From positions 862,501 through 926,500 of the forward strand of contig JANEZZ010002244.1 of the NCBI GenBank assembly GCA_026122225.1: a stretch of 64,000 bases of DNA, written 5' to 3'. Position 1 is the stretch's first letter, and each line of letters begins with the position of its first letter. The position numbers and the translations under genes are program-made. The notes beneath the pieces were generated by a model. That model saw only the letters and a program-made list of their open reading frames with translations, searched no databases and had not been told where the DNA came from. This DNA is from Heloderma charlesbogerti. Lineage: Eukaryota; Chordata; Lepidosauria; Squamata; Helodermatidae. This document shows positions 11,354-21,317 of the stretch, one piece after another.

Positions 11354-12128
11354 TAAGGCTGAGCAGGGACCCCCCTATCCGACTCAGAAGCTGCTTCGTG
11401 GCTTCAGAGGTGGGCCCGATTCGGCTCAGGCTGACTCGGGGGGGGGGGCAACCTGACTCGGCCCTGGACCTGAAGCAGGATTAGGATGCCAAACCCCACT
11501 TCGGGTCCCCCCCTGACACCCCCACACAACCCCCCAGCTCCTTACCTTGTCGCTGCCTCCTCCTTCTCTATCGCTGCCTTCTTCTCCTCTGTCACCACCT
11601 CCTCCTCCGATGAGGTTCTCCTCCACCGATGCCTCTGCCTTCTCCTCTGCCACCGCTGCCACCTTTTTCTCGCTGCCGCCTTCCCCACCTTTGCTGCTGC
11701 CACCAGCATCACTGCCACCAGCTCCTGAGGCCTGGACATGTGCTGGCTCTTATTGCAGGGTGTTGCCATTTTTTAAATGGAAGTTCCTGGAAGTTGCCAT
11801 TTTAAAAATTTTAACTCCCTGCAAGAAGAGTTGGTGCGCATCCAGGCCTCAGAACCTGGAGGCAGCGAATACAGTGGAGGAGGAGAAGGCAGCAGCAGTG
11901 ATGACGGTGGAGGAGGTGGGCAGCTCAGCTAAGGATCTGGAGGTGCCGGTTCGGCTGGGCCAGGGGTGCCGAAGCTCTGAAGTGCACCGAGTGCTTCGGA
12001 GAGCCCCCGACCTGCTCTGGGTCACTTCATGCCCCCTCCGCTTCACTTTGGAAGGGGCTCAAAGTGACCTGAAGCAGCCCGCTTCGACTTGGGGTTCCGG
12101 CCTTGGGCCGAAGCAGTGCACAGCCCTA
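11354..12128. mobile_element. GC-rich non-autonomous hAT element
   Basis: The termini are TAAGGCTGAGCA and (complement of the right end) TAGGGCTGTGCA, 10 of 12 identical. The flanking 8-bp duplication is CTTTTTAG (11346-11353) versus CTTTATAG (12129-12136), one mismatch, fitting the hAT nTnnnnAn rule. The interior is rich in CTC/CCT and GAG triplets, which gives long open frames by composition (for example 211 codons on the plus strand) without any transposase motif. Confidence 0.75.
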
Positions 12129-12250
12129 CTTTATAGTGGGTTTTACAGATTTAAAAAAGCCTTCAGCCATGTCACCTCATAAAGTTAATTTAGGATGCAA
12201 TCCTATGCAGATAGGCAGCTTCCTCCAAACTTGGAGGCGACTGCCTATCC

Positions 12251-12311
12251 AATGCAGGGCAGGAGAAGCACAGAGGGTATCATTCCCTCCGTGCTTCTCC
12301 TGCCCTGCATT
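12251..12311. repeat. Internal hairpin 1 of K-family element B
   Basis: AATGCAGGGCAGGAGAAGCA... (12251-12277) pairs with 12285-12311 at 26 of 27 positions across a 7-base loop. Confidence 0.9.
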
Positions 12312-12313
12312 TT

Positions 12314-12345
12314 TGGCTAGACAGCCTCTTTCGGCTGTCTAGCCA
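12314..12345. repeat. Internal hairpin 2 of K-family element B
   Basis: TGGCTAGACAGCC and its exact complement GGCTGTCTAGCCA flank a 6-base loop. Confidence 0.9.
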
Positions 12346-12775
12346 CAGGAGGGCAGAGTGGGGGAGGAGGCTGCTGTATGACTCATGCAGGCATTTCTGC
12401 CCTCCCCGCCCCGGAATGCCCTCTGGAATGCCCCATTTATGCCGCTCCGCACCCCTCTTCTGAGCACAGAGCATGGGGCTTCTCCGCACTGCCTGTGAGG
12501 CAATGCAGAAGTGGGTGGGGGGAGGTCAGTTCTCCAGGAACTGACCTGGGGGAGCAGGCTTTGAGGTCGGTTCCTGGAAAACAAGATATCCTATGGCCAT
12601 CTAGCCACTGTTTAGCGGCCATAGGATTGCTCCCTTAAGTATATTTAACCATTACACACCTGCTCCCCTAAATTCTTCTGAAGTACTACCTCTCTGAAAG
12701 GAACCACTTTGCCTGGGGAATTCTCCCCCCCCCTTCCAATTACCAGCCTTCTTTTCCTCTTCTTCCCTCCCCTAT

Positions 12776-13273
12776 TGTCAGGAGCGCCCTAGCTGCCTCT
12801 TGCAGTCCCCTCCAATAGCCAATTCAGGATACAGACAACGAGGATTTTTTCCAAGGCTTTATTCCTTTATTCCTTTATTCCTCTTTCAGATACTAATCAC
12901 TAGGGAACAGCACTGGGGAAAGATAGCAGAGTAGCCTAAGCTCCAGGTAAGGCAGTTGGTCCCCGTTTGAAGGAGAACCATGGGAAGACTCTGAACTTAT
13001 GGGCTATGGAGAGATCCACCCTCTTTCCCTTGGGTCCTCGGGACGCGACTGTTGTTTGCGTGCCAAATGAGTGGAGCGCCTCCTTTCGGCACCCTCCATC
13101 TGACATCGCTCTCTGTGTCTGCACCGAGCATTCAGCAAGCCCCCCTCTCTCACTGCCAGGGTCACTATCTATCCCAGGAATGCTGGCAGGAGGAATCTCT
13201 GCCGGCTGCTGTGCTTGTGAGAGTTGAGCGAGCTCCTCTCCCACGGATTGCTGTTCTTCCTCAGAATCAGAAC
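12776..13273 (-). mobile_element. LTR-like interspersed repeat, copy 2
   Basis: Same repeat as 1-497, here with its outer end: TGTCAGGAGC on the plus strand, so the minus-strand end is ...CTGACA, as an LTR would have. On the minus strand a 102-codon frame begins near 13244 with GEELAQLSQAQQ and a Pro/Ser-rich stretch, then stops. AATAAAG signals follow at about 12853-12874. The other end is interrupted by H3. The tract between the two copies holds no retroviral gene, so they are two insertions and not a pair of LTRs. Confidence 0.45.
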
Positions 13274-13558
13274 TAGGGATGTACGAAAATCACTTACCTT
13301 TCGGGGATTATGCTGATGGTGCGGGGAGAGGTGTTCCATCCCTCCCCCCAGAATCCTTGCCAGGGGGGGAGGCGCTCCAGAAGACTGGCCGCTGCAGTCG
13401 CCGCCGCCGAACCGCCAACGCCAGGAAGATCCGCCCCAGGTAAGTCTCATCCGGGGGGGGGGCGGGGGGGCAGACCGTTCTGCCACTGATTTTGGGGGGC
13501 CGAATGCGCTGGCATTCGGCCTCCCCGAGATCCGTGGGGGAATTCTCTGACATCCCTA
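13274..13558 (-). mobile_element. H-family element H3 (short)
   Basis: Both H termini are present: TAGGGATGTACGAAA at the left and, on the complement of the right end, TAGGGATGTCAGAGAATTC. It is therefore inverted with respect to H1. At 285 bp it lacks the palindrome array and keeps only the GC-rich terminal regions. Donor-like motifs remain at both ends (13292-13300 minus, 13437-13445 plus). The flanks ATCAGAAC and GTTGTGAG do not match, so one side has been rearranged. Confidence 0.7.
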
Positions 13559-13859
13559 GTTGTGAGTGTGGTACTGCAGGCTTAATAAACTGTCCACCCA
13601 GTTCCAATTCACTGAATTGACTACACTTTCAGCCCAATCCCATGCATGTCATGTCATTTTTTTTCATGGTCTCTTGTTTCAGCAGTGAAGGAAAGGCACT
13701 CAATAACTTAGACCTAGCTTTGAAAACACACTCCTTGGCTAAAACTTGATGGAGTCTTGGCACAAATTAAGTTAAGGAGAGGAGGAGAGAAAGAGAGTCT
13801 GTGCACAACAGTAAGGAAGTAGAGGAGAGCTGAACAAACCAAAAACAAAACATTTGTTT
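13559..13859. other. No gene seen; unassigned
   Basis: Unassigned sequence including an AATAAA at about 13582 and a purine-rich patch at 13770-13800. Confidence 0.5.
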
Positions 13860-14340
13860 ATAACTGCCGAATGCAGGAGGAACCCACCGACTGCCGCGTG
13901 GCTCGAAGTAGAGGAGGGCCCCCGCCTGGGGCGGGGGAGTGGCTTGACCGTGCACCGAGGAGCCGGCCCCGCCAATCTGACGCCTGCTGCCGGCACACTA
14001 TACAAACCCCTGCTCCCCTGGGGGGCTACCAGTCTACCACCCATCACGACCCTTACAGTAAAGTAAAGATGTGTGTGAGTGAGTGTGTGGATACGCTCGC
14101 CACTGCACGCACCGACGGCGACGGCACTGCACGCCCGCCCGCCCCCCTCCCGTGCAGCACGGCGTCTCTGAACAAACTGGCCGCACTGCGTCCACACCGC
14201 GCCCGACATCCGCCCCCCCCCCAAGGCCATCCTATACACACAAGACCACCCCACATAAGGAATCGGAAAAACTATCACCGCAGCCCGCTCCGAGGCGTGG
14301 CGAAGCCGATGCTAGGCACCCAGACCCCCACACCCACCCC
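13860..14340. promoter_or_regulatory. Candidate CpG island
   Basis: CpG dinucleotides are dense here (for example in 13865-13995 and 14088-14215), while flanking unique DNA has almost none. I see no transposon termini around it and no repeat partner in the window. A TATA-like TATACAAA occurs at 14000. It could be an orphan promoter island or a recently inserted unmethylated element. No associated exon is recognisable, so the promoter label is an inference. Confidence 0.35.
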
Positions 14341-14585
14341 CCTCCCAAAAAAACCAAGTCCGTAATCCCCCCCCCCCCTCCATCCCCCCCGCCCCCCCAC
14401 CCAATCCCCCGCGTCCCCCGCACCCACCACACCCTCCCTGCACTACAACGCGACCACCTGAAATTCGCAACAGAACCACCCTACTCCCGACACAGCCCAG
14501 CCACGCAACACCCACCCCATACCCAACCCGCCGGACACCCCATATTCCACCAGTGTCCCCCAATAATACCCCTTGCATCCACATA
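14200..14585. repeat. C-rich, G-poor low-complexity tract
   Basis: The plus strand is dominated by C and A with very few G and many runs of five or more C (about 14208-14222, 14325-14345, 14366-14410). The minus strand is strongly G-rich and could form G-quadruplexes. Open frames here reflect composition only. Read error in a difficult GC tract is an alternative. Confidence 0.7.
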
Positions 14586-14766
14586 GCAGGTGCTTATCGG
14601 AGGACAGCAAGGTTGGGACCATGAGATGGCCATTCTTCCAGTGCCACCATGATTCAATATGAAAAAGCCTTAAACTGGATTTCAAGCATTTTAATTCTCC
14701 AGCCCCTGCTCCTGTCCTTCTGAAGCTTTGCAGGGTTCTTGCATGGGTACACTTCTATGACCCATG

Positions 14767-15338
14767 TAGGGATGGCGGAGAATTCTACCATGGACTCCAA
14801 TGAGGCTGAATTCTAAGAATCTGGCCCCTCGGAGTCCGCGGTGGAACGAAAGACTCACCTCCGCCACCCGGGGGAATCCGTGCAGGCCGGATCCTACCTG
14901 CTGCCAGCCATCTGCTGCTAGCCACTGCTGCCTGTCTTCAGAGGCAAATGGCATCTGGCACAACAGACGCCATTTGTGTCCCTGCCTTTTGCCATGATAG
15001 GCTACATAAATCTTTATGTAGCCTATCACGGCAAAGAGCAGGGACACAAATAGCATCCGCTACGCCATTTGCGTCCCTGCTGTTTGCCATGATAGGCTAC
15101 ATAAAGATTTACGTAGCCTATGACAGCAAAAGGCAGGGACACAAATGGCGTCCGCTATGCCGGACACCATTTGCGTGGCAGTGGCTGGAAGTCTGGCTGC
15201 GGGCGGGCCTGGCTGGCGGCTCCGCGGACTTGCTGCGGAGCAGAGCCAGCCAGGGAGGATTCCGGGGGGAGGGATGGATCACCTTCCCCCACCCGCAGAC
15301 CCCTCAGCAGACTGGTGAGTATGTTTCATACACCCCTA
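14767..15338 (+). mobile_element. H-family element H2, complete
   Basis: Starts TAGGGATGGCGGAGAATTC and ends TTTCATACACCCCTA. The flanks GACCCATG (14759-14766) and GACCTATG (15339-15346) form an 8-bp duplication with one mismatch. It is 572 bp, in the same orientation as H1 and with the same plan: GC-rich ends, outward donor-like motifs (ACTCACCTCC at 14853, CTGGTGAGT at 15312) and a central symmetrical palindrome array. No coding capacity. Confidence 0.85.
14945..15174. repeat. Nested palindrome array inside H2
   Basis: Five modules occur: 14945-14976, 14990-15033, 15041-15077, 15083-15130 and 15141-15174. They are symmetrical about 15059 in the order X-Y-Z-Y-X, as in H1. Y carries TGATAGGCTACATAAA plus complement; X carries CAAATGGC plus complement; Z is the central CAAATAGC-type module. 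Confidence 0.9.
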
Positions 15339-15346
15339 GACCTATG

Positions 15347-15548
15347 CCATTGTTAAACAAATTTCCCCCCCCAAAAAAAAACATGGAGGGGAAGGGAAGG
15401 GGAAACAAATCACTGTCCCCCACATTGGGAAGCTCCCCTTCCACATGAATGCTGTACCTATCCTTCTGAAACGTGGCTGGTTTCTTACATAAAGACACCT
15501 CTAGTCTGCCTGTAATTTCAGAACAATGGTCCACAAGGAACAACAGGA
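15347..15548. other. No gene seen; short unassigned spacer
   Basis: Contains C and A homopolymers (15363-15380) and nothing else recognisable. Confidence 0.5.
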
Positions 15549-15612
15549 GATCATAGAATAGTAGGGTTGGAAGGGGCCTATAAGACCATTGAGTCCAACC
15601 CCATAAGTATGT
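15549..15612 (-). mobile_element. CR1 3'-terminal fragment
   Basis: ATCATAGAATAGTAGGGTTG followed by GACCATTGAGTCCAACCCC is the complement of the CR1 3' end, nearly identical to 38513-38570. It is only about 64 bp long. Confidence 0.85.
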
Positions 15613-16094
15613 CCTCTTTTGGAGACTCAGAATGTAAATGATGCTCTTGCAACAAACAAACAAACAACACCTATGATTATCACTCTAGAGTTTGGCAGTT
15701 GTGATCCCCTCAGGGCAACTAATCCTGAAATTTTCATCTAATTCTGCCAAGAAATATTTTTTTTAAAAGCTATCAGCAGTGCCCTTTAAAAGAAAATCAG
15801 CATATAAAGGGCACATTGGGCAGGCGTAATCCCCTTCTATGGAGCTACTATGGCTGCAACTATCATCCAAATCTTACCAAGACAAAAAAGTTGTAGTGGT
15901 GTGTTTTTTAAAAAATAAATAAATTTCCATGATAGTCAAAAGGAAGCACAAAGCCTTAGTTTTTGGAACTTTGACAGGTTCGGTAGTGAGTCAAAGTGGA
16001 TCGACTCCAAATTGGTGTAAGCAGAAGTGGGTTTTTTTTCAAGGGGCTGAAGCGGGGTTTGAGTCAAAGTAGGGGGTCGGTGCACACGTCTCAT
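15613..16094. other. No gene seen; unassigned
   Basis: AT-rich DNA. About 15960-16090 (ending in GGTCGGTGCACACGTCT) has the composition of a decayed hAT element but no partner end was found. Confidence 0.45.
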
Positions 16095-16121
16095 ATGTGT
16101 GTGTGTGTGTGTGTGTGTGTG
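16095..16121. repeat. (TG)n microsatellite
   Basis: Uninterrupted TG run adjoining the L2 fragment. Confidence 0.95.
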
Positions 16122-16645
16122 ACCGGTCTTATAAGATGGCTACCAGGAAGAGGACCTTTTCTGCTATGGCACCCTGACTGTGGAAGGAGCTCCCTAGAGA
16201 GGTTCTCCTGGTGCCCACATTGTGCTCCTTCCGGCACCAGATGAAGACCTCCTTGGGAGAAGCCCTTCTTTCAAGACCACCACCTTTAGAGGTGTACTTG
16301 CTGGTGACCCGAGAGAGGGTTTTTTTGGTAGCCACTCCCAGTCTGTGGAACTCCCTCCCAAGGGAAGTTAGGTTCACTCCCTCTCTGGTGTCTTTCTGCT
16401 AACAGGCAAAGACTGCTGTAGTCAAGCAGGCCTTTGGTGTGTAAGCGGGTCTGTTGATCTGGATGCTGTTTTTACTCTGTTACTATTGCATTTTGAACTG
16501 TTTTTGGTTGAGTTTAATGTATTTGCTCTATTATTGTTTTTGTGAGGTTTTATTTTATAAACCGCCTTGAGTGCCAATTTATATAAACCGCCTTGAGTGC
16601 CAATTTTGGTAGAAAGGTGGGATACAACTCAAATAAATAAATAAA
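16122..16645 (+). mobile_element. L2 LINE 3' end
   Basis: Encodes the L2 ORF2 C-terminal signature: a Ser-rich lead then LWNSLPREVR around 16341-16370. An AT-rich 3' UTR follows and the typical tail ends in AACCGCCTTGAG...AATAAATAAATAAA. A similar LWxxLPxEV block occurs earlier near 16170, so this copy holds a duplication or two stacked L2 ends. The tail motif is tandemly duplicated at 16558-16608. Confidence 0.8.
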
Positions 16646-16800
16646 TGGTCTGACTAGCTCAGTATAGTCTACAGTGACTGGCAGCTCCTCTCCAGGATTT
16701 CAGGCAGGGGTTGTTCCAGCCCTACGTGGGGATGCCAGGGATCAAACCTAGGACCTTCTGCATGCAAAACAGGAGCTCTACTACTGAGCCACCACCCTTC
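16646..16800 (-). mobile_element. tRNA-derived SINE, minus strand
   Basis: Complement of the SINE at 28216-28424: on the minus strand it reads GGTGGCTCAGTAGTAGAGC (box A), then GGTTTGATCCCTGGCATC (box B region), then a tail ending near GAGCTAGTCAGACC. It is 5'-head-complete. Confidence 0.75.
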
Positions 16801-17344
16801 TCCAACTTAACTCTCAAGTTCTCTCCCCTCTCCTCCATCCCACACCCCAAATATCCTTCTAGGATAGCAGCTCAAAAATAATTTTAAGAGGTAATCCACA
16901 ACCAATTAAAACAAAAACCAAAGGAAATTGTCTATTGGCCATAGACTGCAGTTTTGATCTATGATTTGAAACCGGACTAGGGCTGTGTAAGGTACAAGTT
17001 AACGTAGAATGAGGACCTGAATAGTGAGAACAACGGTAGCATTTCTGGAAGTCATGCATTCTAAAAACTATTAGCAGCAATCCTTTAGGTCATTTATGAA
17101 CACACCAGGCATTTCCCTGTTGCCGATGAACACGTAGCTTTTATATATTTCCAGGACAACAGCAATCAGAAGGAAAATAGTCAGTCACTAAACTGAAGTA
17201 TTAAGGTCAACAGTTTTAATATATTAAAATCAATTTTGCAGTATGTTTGCCTGATATGCACATAAATTCAAAGAGGCAATACGTATAAACAGAATGGCTG
17301 ATTTCTTGGATGCACTCCAGTATAATTATAGCTGTTCACCCTTG
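16801..17344. other. No gene seen; unique DNA
   Basis: AT-rich sequence with no recognisable element. Confidence 0.5.
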
Positions 17345-17372
17345 GTGTGTGTGTGTGTGTGTGTGTGTGTGT
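17345..17372. repeat. (TG)n microsatellite
   Basis: About 14 TG units. Confidence 0.95.
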
Positions 17373-17891
17373 AGCTTAAAGCTATTTGCATGCCTGGAGA
17401 TACAGTAGCAGTATATCTCTACATGTGTCTGCAGGTGATTGAAATGCAAAACTTAGCAAATATGGAGAAAGATGTATTGCTAACACGTTTTACTTGCATG
17501 AATAAAATCAAATGGACTGTAGCGGCAAGTGGTATTGTTCCTTTTTAGTAGGAGTAACACCCATCTCACTGAACTGATACTTTGCTTATTCATTCTGTGT
17601 GAAGTAGATATCTCCCAAAGGTTGTGTCCTAATAGGCAATTACATAAAATCATTATCAATCACATTTATTGCAAACATTTAAAAAAACATTAAAACACAG
17701 ACATGGTAGTGGAGGACAAAAACCATCTCCCATGATGTACCAACATAAGTCCATCTGAAACAGCAGGCAGCAGAGTAGTGTCCTTTCTTTGACAAATATA
17801 TAAATGCATTTCAGGTTATATATCTATTTTAGAACATAATATTAAAAAGTATACGCTTGATCAGACTATATCCTACTGGTATCTGAAGGTA
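17373..17891. other. No gene seen; unique AT-rich DNA
   Basis: Nothing recognisable beyond simple A/T runs. Confidence 0.5.
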
Positions 17892-18062
17892 GAACTGTGC
17901 ACAAATTGTCTCTTAAAATTCTTCACTCTATTTGTGGGCAGAGAAATTGGAGGTGGGGGACCATTTCTCCAGGGGGAGGAGAAATTCCACAACGATATCT
18001 CATGAGTGGGGCTCACCATTAGCTATGGCAGTATCACAGCTTTTTTCTTTTTTCCTAAGCAA
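17892..18062 (+). mobile_element. A-family DNA element, left-end fragment
   Basis: GAACTGTGCACAAATTGTC then TTAAAATTCTTCACTCTATT and GGGCAGAGAAATTGG match the left terminal region of the A element at 26029. Similarity runs through 'ctcacc' and the TTTTTTC tract to about 18062. It is a truncated third copy. Confidence 0.65.
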
Positions 18063-18309
18063 CAGTGCTGGCGCCCTAGCCACTATTTATTTTATTCTAC
18101 CTAGTATCATTCTGAGGCATTATGGCTGGAAAATGGTGGCTTCCCCATTCTCACCCCCATGGTGGAGAGTATTCAAACAAGTGGCCTTCTTTTTACAGGG
18201 TAGAAAAACTCAGAAATGTTCTCAGAAAAATGTCTTTTGTGAAATTTCAGCTCAGCTCTCAAAGAAAATAGGTTATGGAACTTTAGACCATACAAAGTAT
18301 CATTAGTTA
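18063..18309. other. No gene seen; unassigned
   Basis: A frame is open across 17932-18306 but has no recognisable domain and overlaps the A-family fragment. Confidence 0.5.
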
Positions 18310-18600
18310 ATCCTAAAGGAGATGTGCAAGTCAGAGAAACTCAAGCCCATCAAACTTCTGCAATTTCCACCTCAAAGCCGATTTGTGTCCATATCAGATT
18401 GCAAACATTGTGTTTTTGCACGAAAATGTGCACATATTTTTACAAATGTATGGATCAGTTGTGCATATTTTTGAAATTTACACATTTTCTCCCATTGACT
18501 AAAGTGTGTTTATGTGCATTTTTCAAATATACACATTTTTTCATGCACTTTTTCATATGCATACATTTTCAAAAACATTTCTGATTGTACACTGCATCTC
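18310..18600. mobile_element. TGTGCATTTT-rich element (related to 50758-51199)
   Basis: Contains repeated variants of TGTGCATTTTT and ACACATTTT on both strands, as does the hAT-like element at 50758-51199. Ends could not be fixed. Confidence 0.45.
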
Positions 18601-21317
18601 AAGTTTTGAAATATATGCTTGCATTTAGGCCTGCATTCAGTTCTGGGAGCTGCAAGTTGGGTATATTCTGGTCAAACACAAACTGAAATTAACTTCTCCT
18701 TAGTTATGATTAATGTTATGGATATTCAGGAACAACGATAGCCTCAGAATGGGAGAAGGAATTAAGAAACCTCTTTGCAGAACTGCCCCCAAGCATCCCC
18801 TATTGGCTTTTGCTACAGGCCTGTGTCAACTGCTGTGGGTGAGTTGTCATTCAAACCATGAAATCAGTCCATCTGTATTGTAGGAGGTTATATCAACATT
18901 TCAGCTACCTGTGAACTAGTGCACAAGCACATCTGCTTCCCTAGCCCTTGACCACTTGGTCAGCACAGCCAGAACACTGCCAGAAAAGATACAGGAAAAG
19001 AATAGACTGCATTTGGAGAAGGTGTCAATTTCATGTGAGCAGTAGTTCCTAAGTATCCCATTGCTCTAGGAACAGTGATCAGGAAAAGGCTCTCTCAATG
19101 TGGAGTTAAGGGATTTTGCGATATCAAGAACCCATTGACCCATCCTCTCCATCTGGTATTTGACAAATAGCTGAGCCATTCTGCATATATCAATAATCAT
19201 TCACCAGCTTCTTGCTAGTGATAGTGATTTCCTCATCTACAGTGAAATACATATGACATGCTGAACAGAACTGATTTGGTTAAGGCCACCTTGTTGGCTT
19301 TTGTACATTGAGCAGATATATACCTACTGGCCAAATTCCTTCCCACCCTTTTATTTGTTTACTTGGATAACCTCACTTGCCCAAACACTGTGTTTTCCAA
19401 ATCTACCCCAGGAATGTCAGTGCTCTGCAACATTTCTGGGCTTTCCAGAGAAATTGTTCTTTTCGTCCTTTTTTAAGTGTGATTTTATGGAGAGAATTGC
19501 TATGTGTTTTGCATGCTGCCTTACGGCAGCTGACCATCAGCACCTAAAATCCACTAATCTCCTCTCTGTAATCATGTCTTGGCATGCTGTGCAAACACTC
19601 AGAAATAATTTTCGAAACCCACTTTGTATGGCACAGAGCAGAGCACATATAGCAAGGGGCTGCATGATACAAAATGATTAACGAAATGTTAGGCTATTTA
19701 TATGTCAGAGCTGGTAACAACTGTCTTTAACTGGGGTGGTTTTCCCCACCAGCATCAGAGCAAAATGAAGCGGACAAGGCAGTAGTGAAGAGGGAATGAA
19801 TGGAATCCTGTTGAAGAAATCTGTAGGGGTTTTTGACATTTGACTTTTCCGCCATCATTTTTAAAGATTCTGCCTTCTGTTTACTTGTCAGCAAGTGAAT
19901 TTAATTCTCAGATGGTGCAAGGAGGTTTTCATGTTAAGGTATTGATATAACAAATTGCTGATCTCTCCCCTCCACCCCCCGATTGATTGTTGGGCTTTCA
20001 GTGAGAAAAACCTACTTTGTTCCTCCTCTCTACCCCCAAGACCAGAAGACACCTGCTGAGAGACAAGACTGAATACTATATATATGAGTTCTAGCTAGCA
20101 ATTTGCAGATCTTCTCAAAAACAGATCTTCCCCCATCCCAAATGAAAATTACATTAAGGCTGTAGTGGAATAACCTTGCATAAAATGGACTTGACTATCC
20201 ACTGTCAAGTGGTGTATTAACGTACTGATTGGTTGTTACTCCTGTCAGTCTTACTTCTGCAAGATTATGACAGGCCACCCAGCAGGAAGCAAATGATCAT
20301 TAATACCCTATCTTCTGGGACACAATAAAATGCCTTTCACTAGCATACAAATAAAATACATAAAGCTTGTCAGACAAGGTGACAGAAGGAGAAAGATGCT
20401 TCTTTTTAAATGGCTTTGAAGAGATTTTTGTCCTGGTATATGTCATCTTGCCAGCAAACACCTTTAGTCATAGATTTTCTTTTCAAATCTTCCAGGTTCT
20501 CTCCTAATAGGTTTTTTAAATTTTAAAAAGCAGTAAATACTGAAAATTGCTCTCTACTTTCAAAGTGCAGTTTTACTGTATGAATTTTTATCTCTTGTAG
20601 GAAAGAAAGACATATCAAGTTTAATGTCTTTGTTTATAAATGCAATGAACCACCGATTGATCCATTGGGCCATGCTTTGCTGTCCATGAAAATATCTGTA
20701 AAAATACCAGAAAACCATTCTCTATGGCCATTTTGTATTACAGTTGTTCAGAAGAATTAAATCCTGCCCAGGGATATTGTAACCCATGTAGCCAGTCTGA
20801 AACAAATTACTCTCTATTGGTAGTTTTAATTTTTTTCTTTGTTTGTGGGAATCATTTCTACATCAACTAGTCTCCAGATGGATGTTCTGAGAAACAGCCT
20901 TCTATTGATGAAATTTAATTCAATAACAATAAGTATAAGGCAAAATAATACTCTTTTGGCTATTGGCTGAAGACTCATCAGTTGGATATGACAGAGGGCG
21001 AAACAGATCCAGGGATGTGTTGATCACAAGATAACTATGGGTGACCAATGGGATTCAGCTGCAAAGAAACAGAATCAAGGCATTTATATTTATAATAAGG
21101 AGAAGGATGTGTTAGTACATGTAATCCTTATACAATGATCTGAGGTGGGTGAGGGGACTCACACACATAAAAGGAGTAGGCCCGTTGTTTACTTAAGAAA
21201 AAAAGAAGGGGGAAATGTGATTACAAAGGCAGAAACAACAAAAGGGATCTAACAGCTGTAAAAGAAATACAGAGAAAAATGAAGGCGCACCAGCTGCATA
21301 GACAGAAGAGTATCTTG
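18601..21317. other. Long unique-looking region, no gene seen
   Basis: About 2.7 kb without recognisable repeats. A 126-codon frame at 19301-19681 and others have no known domain or splice context. This is the largest repeat-poor block in the first third of the window. Confidence 0.5.

Larger units (their letters stand above)
12191..12638. mobile_element. K-family element B (TTAA-type)
   Basis: The left end is AGGATGCAATCCTATG and the right end is CCATAGGATTGCTCCC, followed by TTAA at 12635-12638. The left flank contains TTAATTT. Termini match 2313-2748 and 48036-48163. Two internal hairpins are described separately. No transposase is visible. Confidence 0.55.

Noticed and set aside
11547..12182. 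211-codon open frame, the longest frame outside LINE copies, as a possible gene
   Set aside because: It lies almost wholly within a hAT-type element with TSD, is made of biased Ser/Pro/Leu triplet runs, and is matched by open frames on the opposite strand. Composition explains it.
1..13273. A 12.8-kb provirus bounded by two LTRs
   Set aside because: The two LTR-like copies are in the same orientation, but the interval contains no gag, pol or env and is filled with unrelated MITEs, SINEs, LINE scraps and unique DNA.
13772..14586. Several overlapping frames of 60-168 codons as a possible GC-rich gene
   Set aside because: They appear in four or more frames at once because the tract is C-rich with few A/T stops. 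There are no domains and no consistent splice structure.
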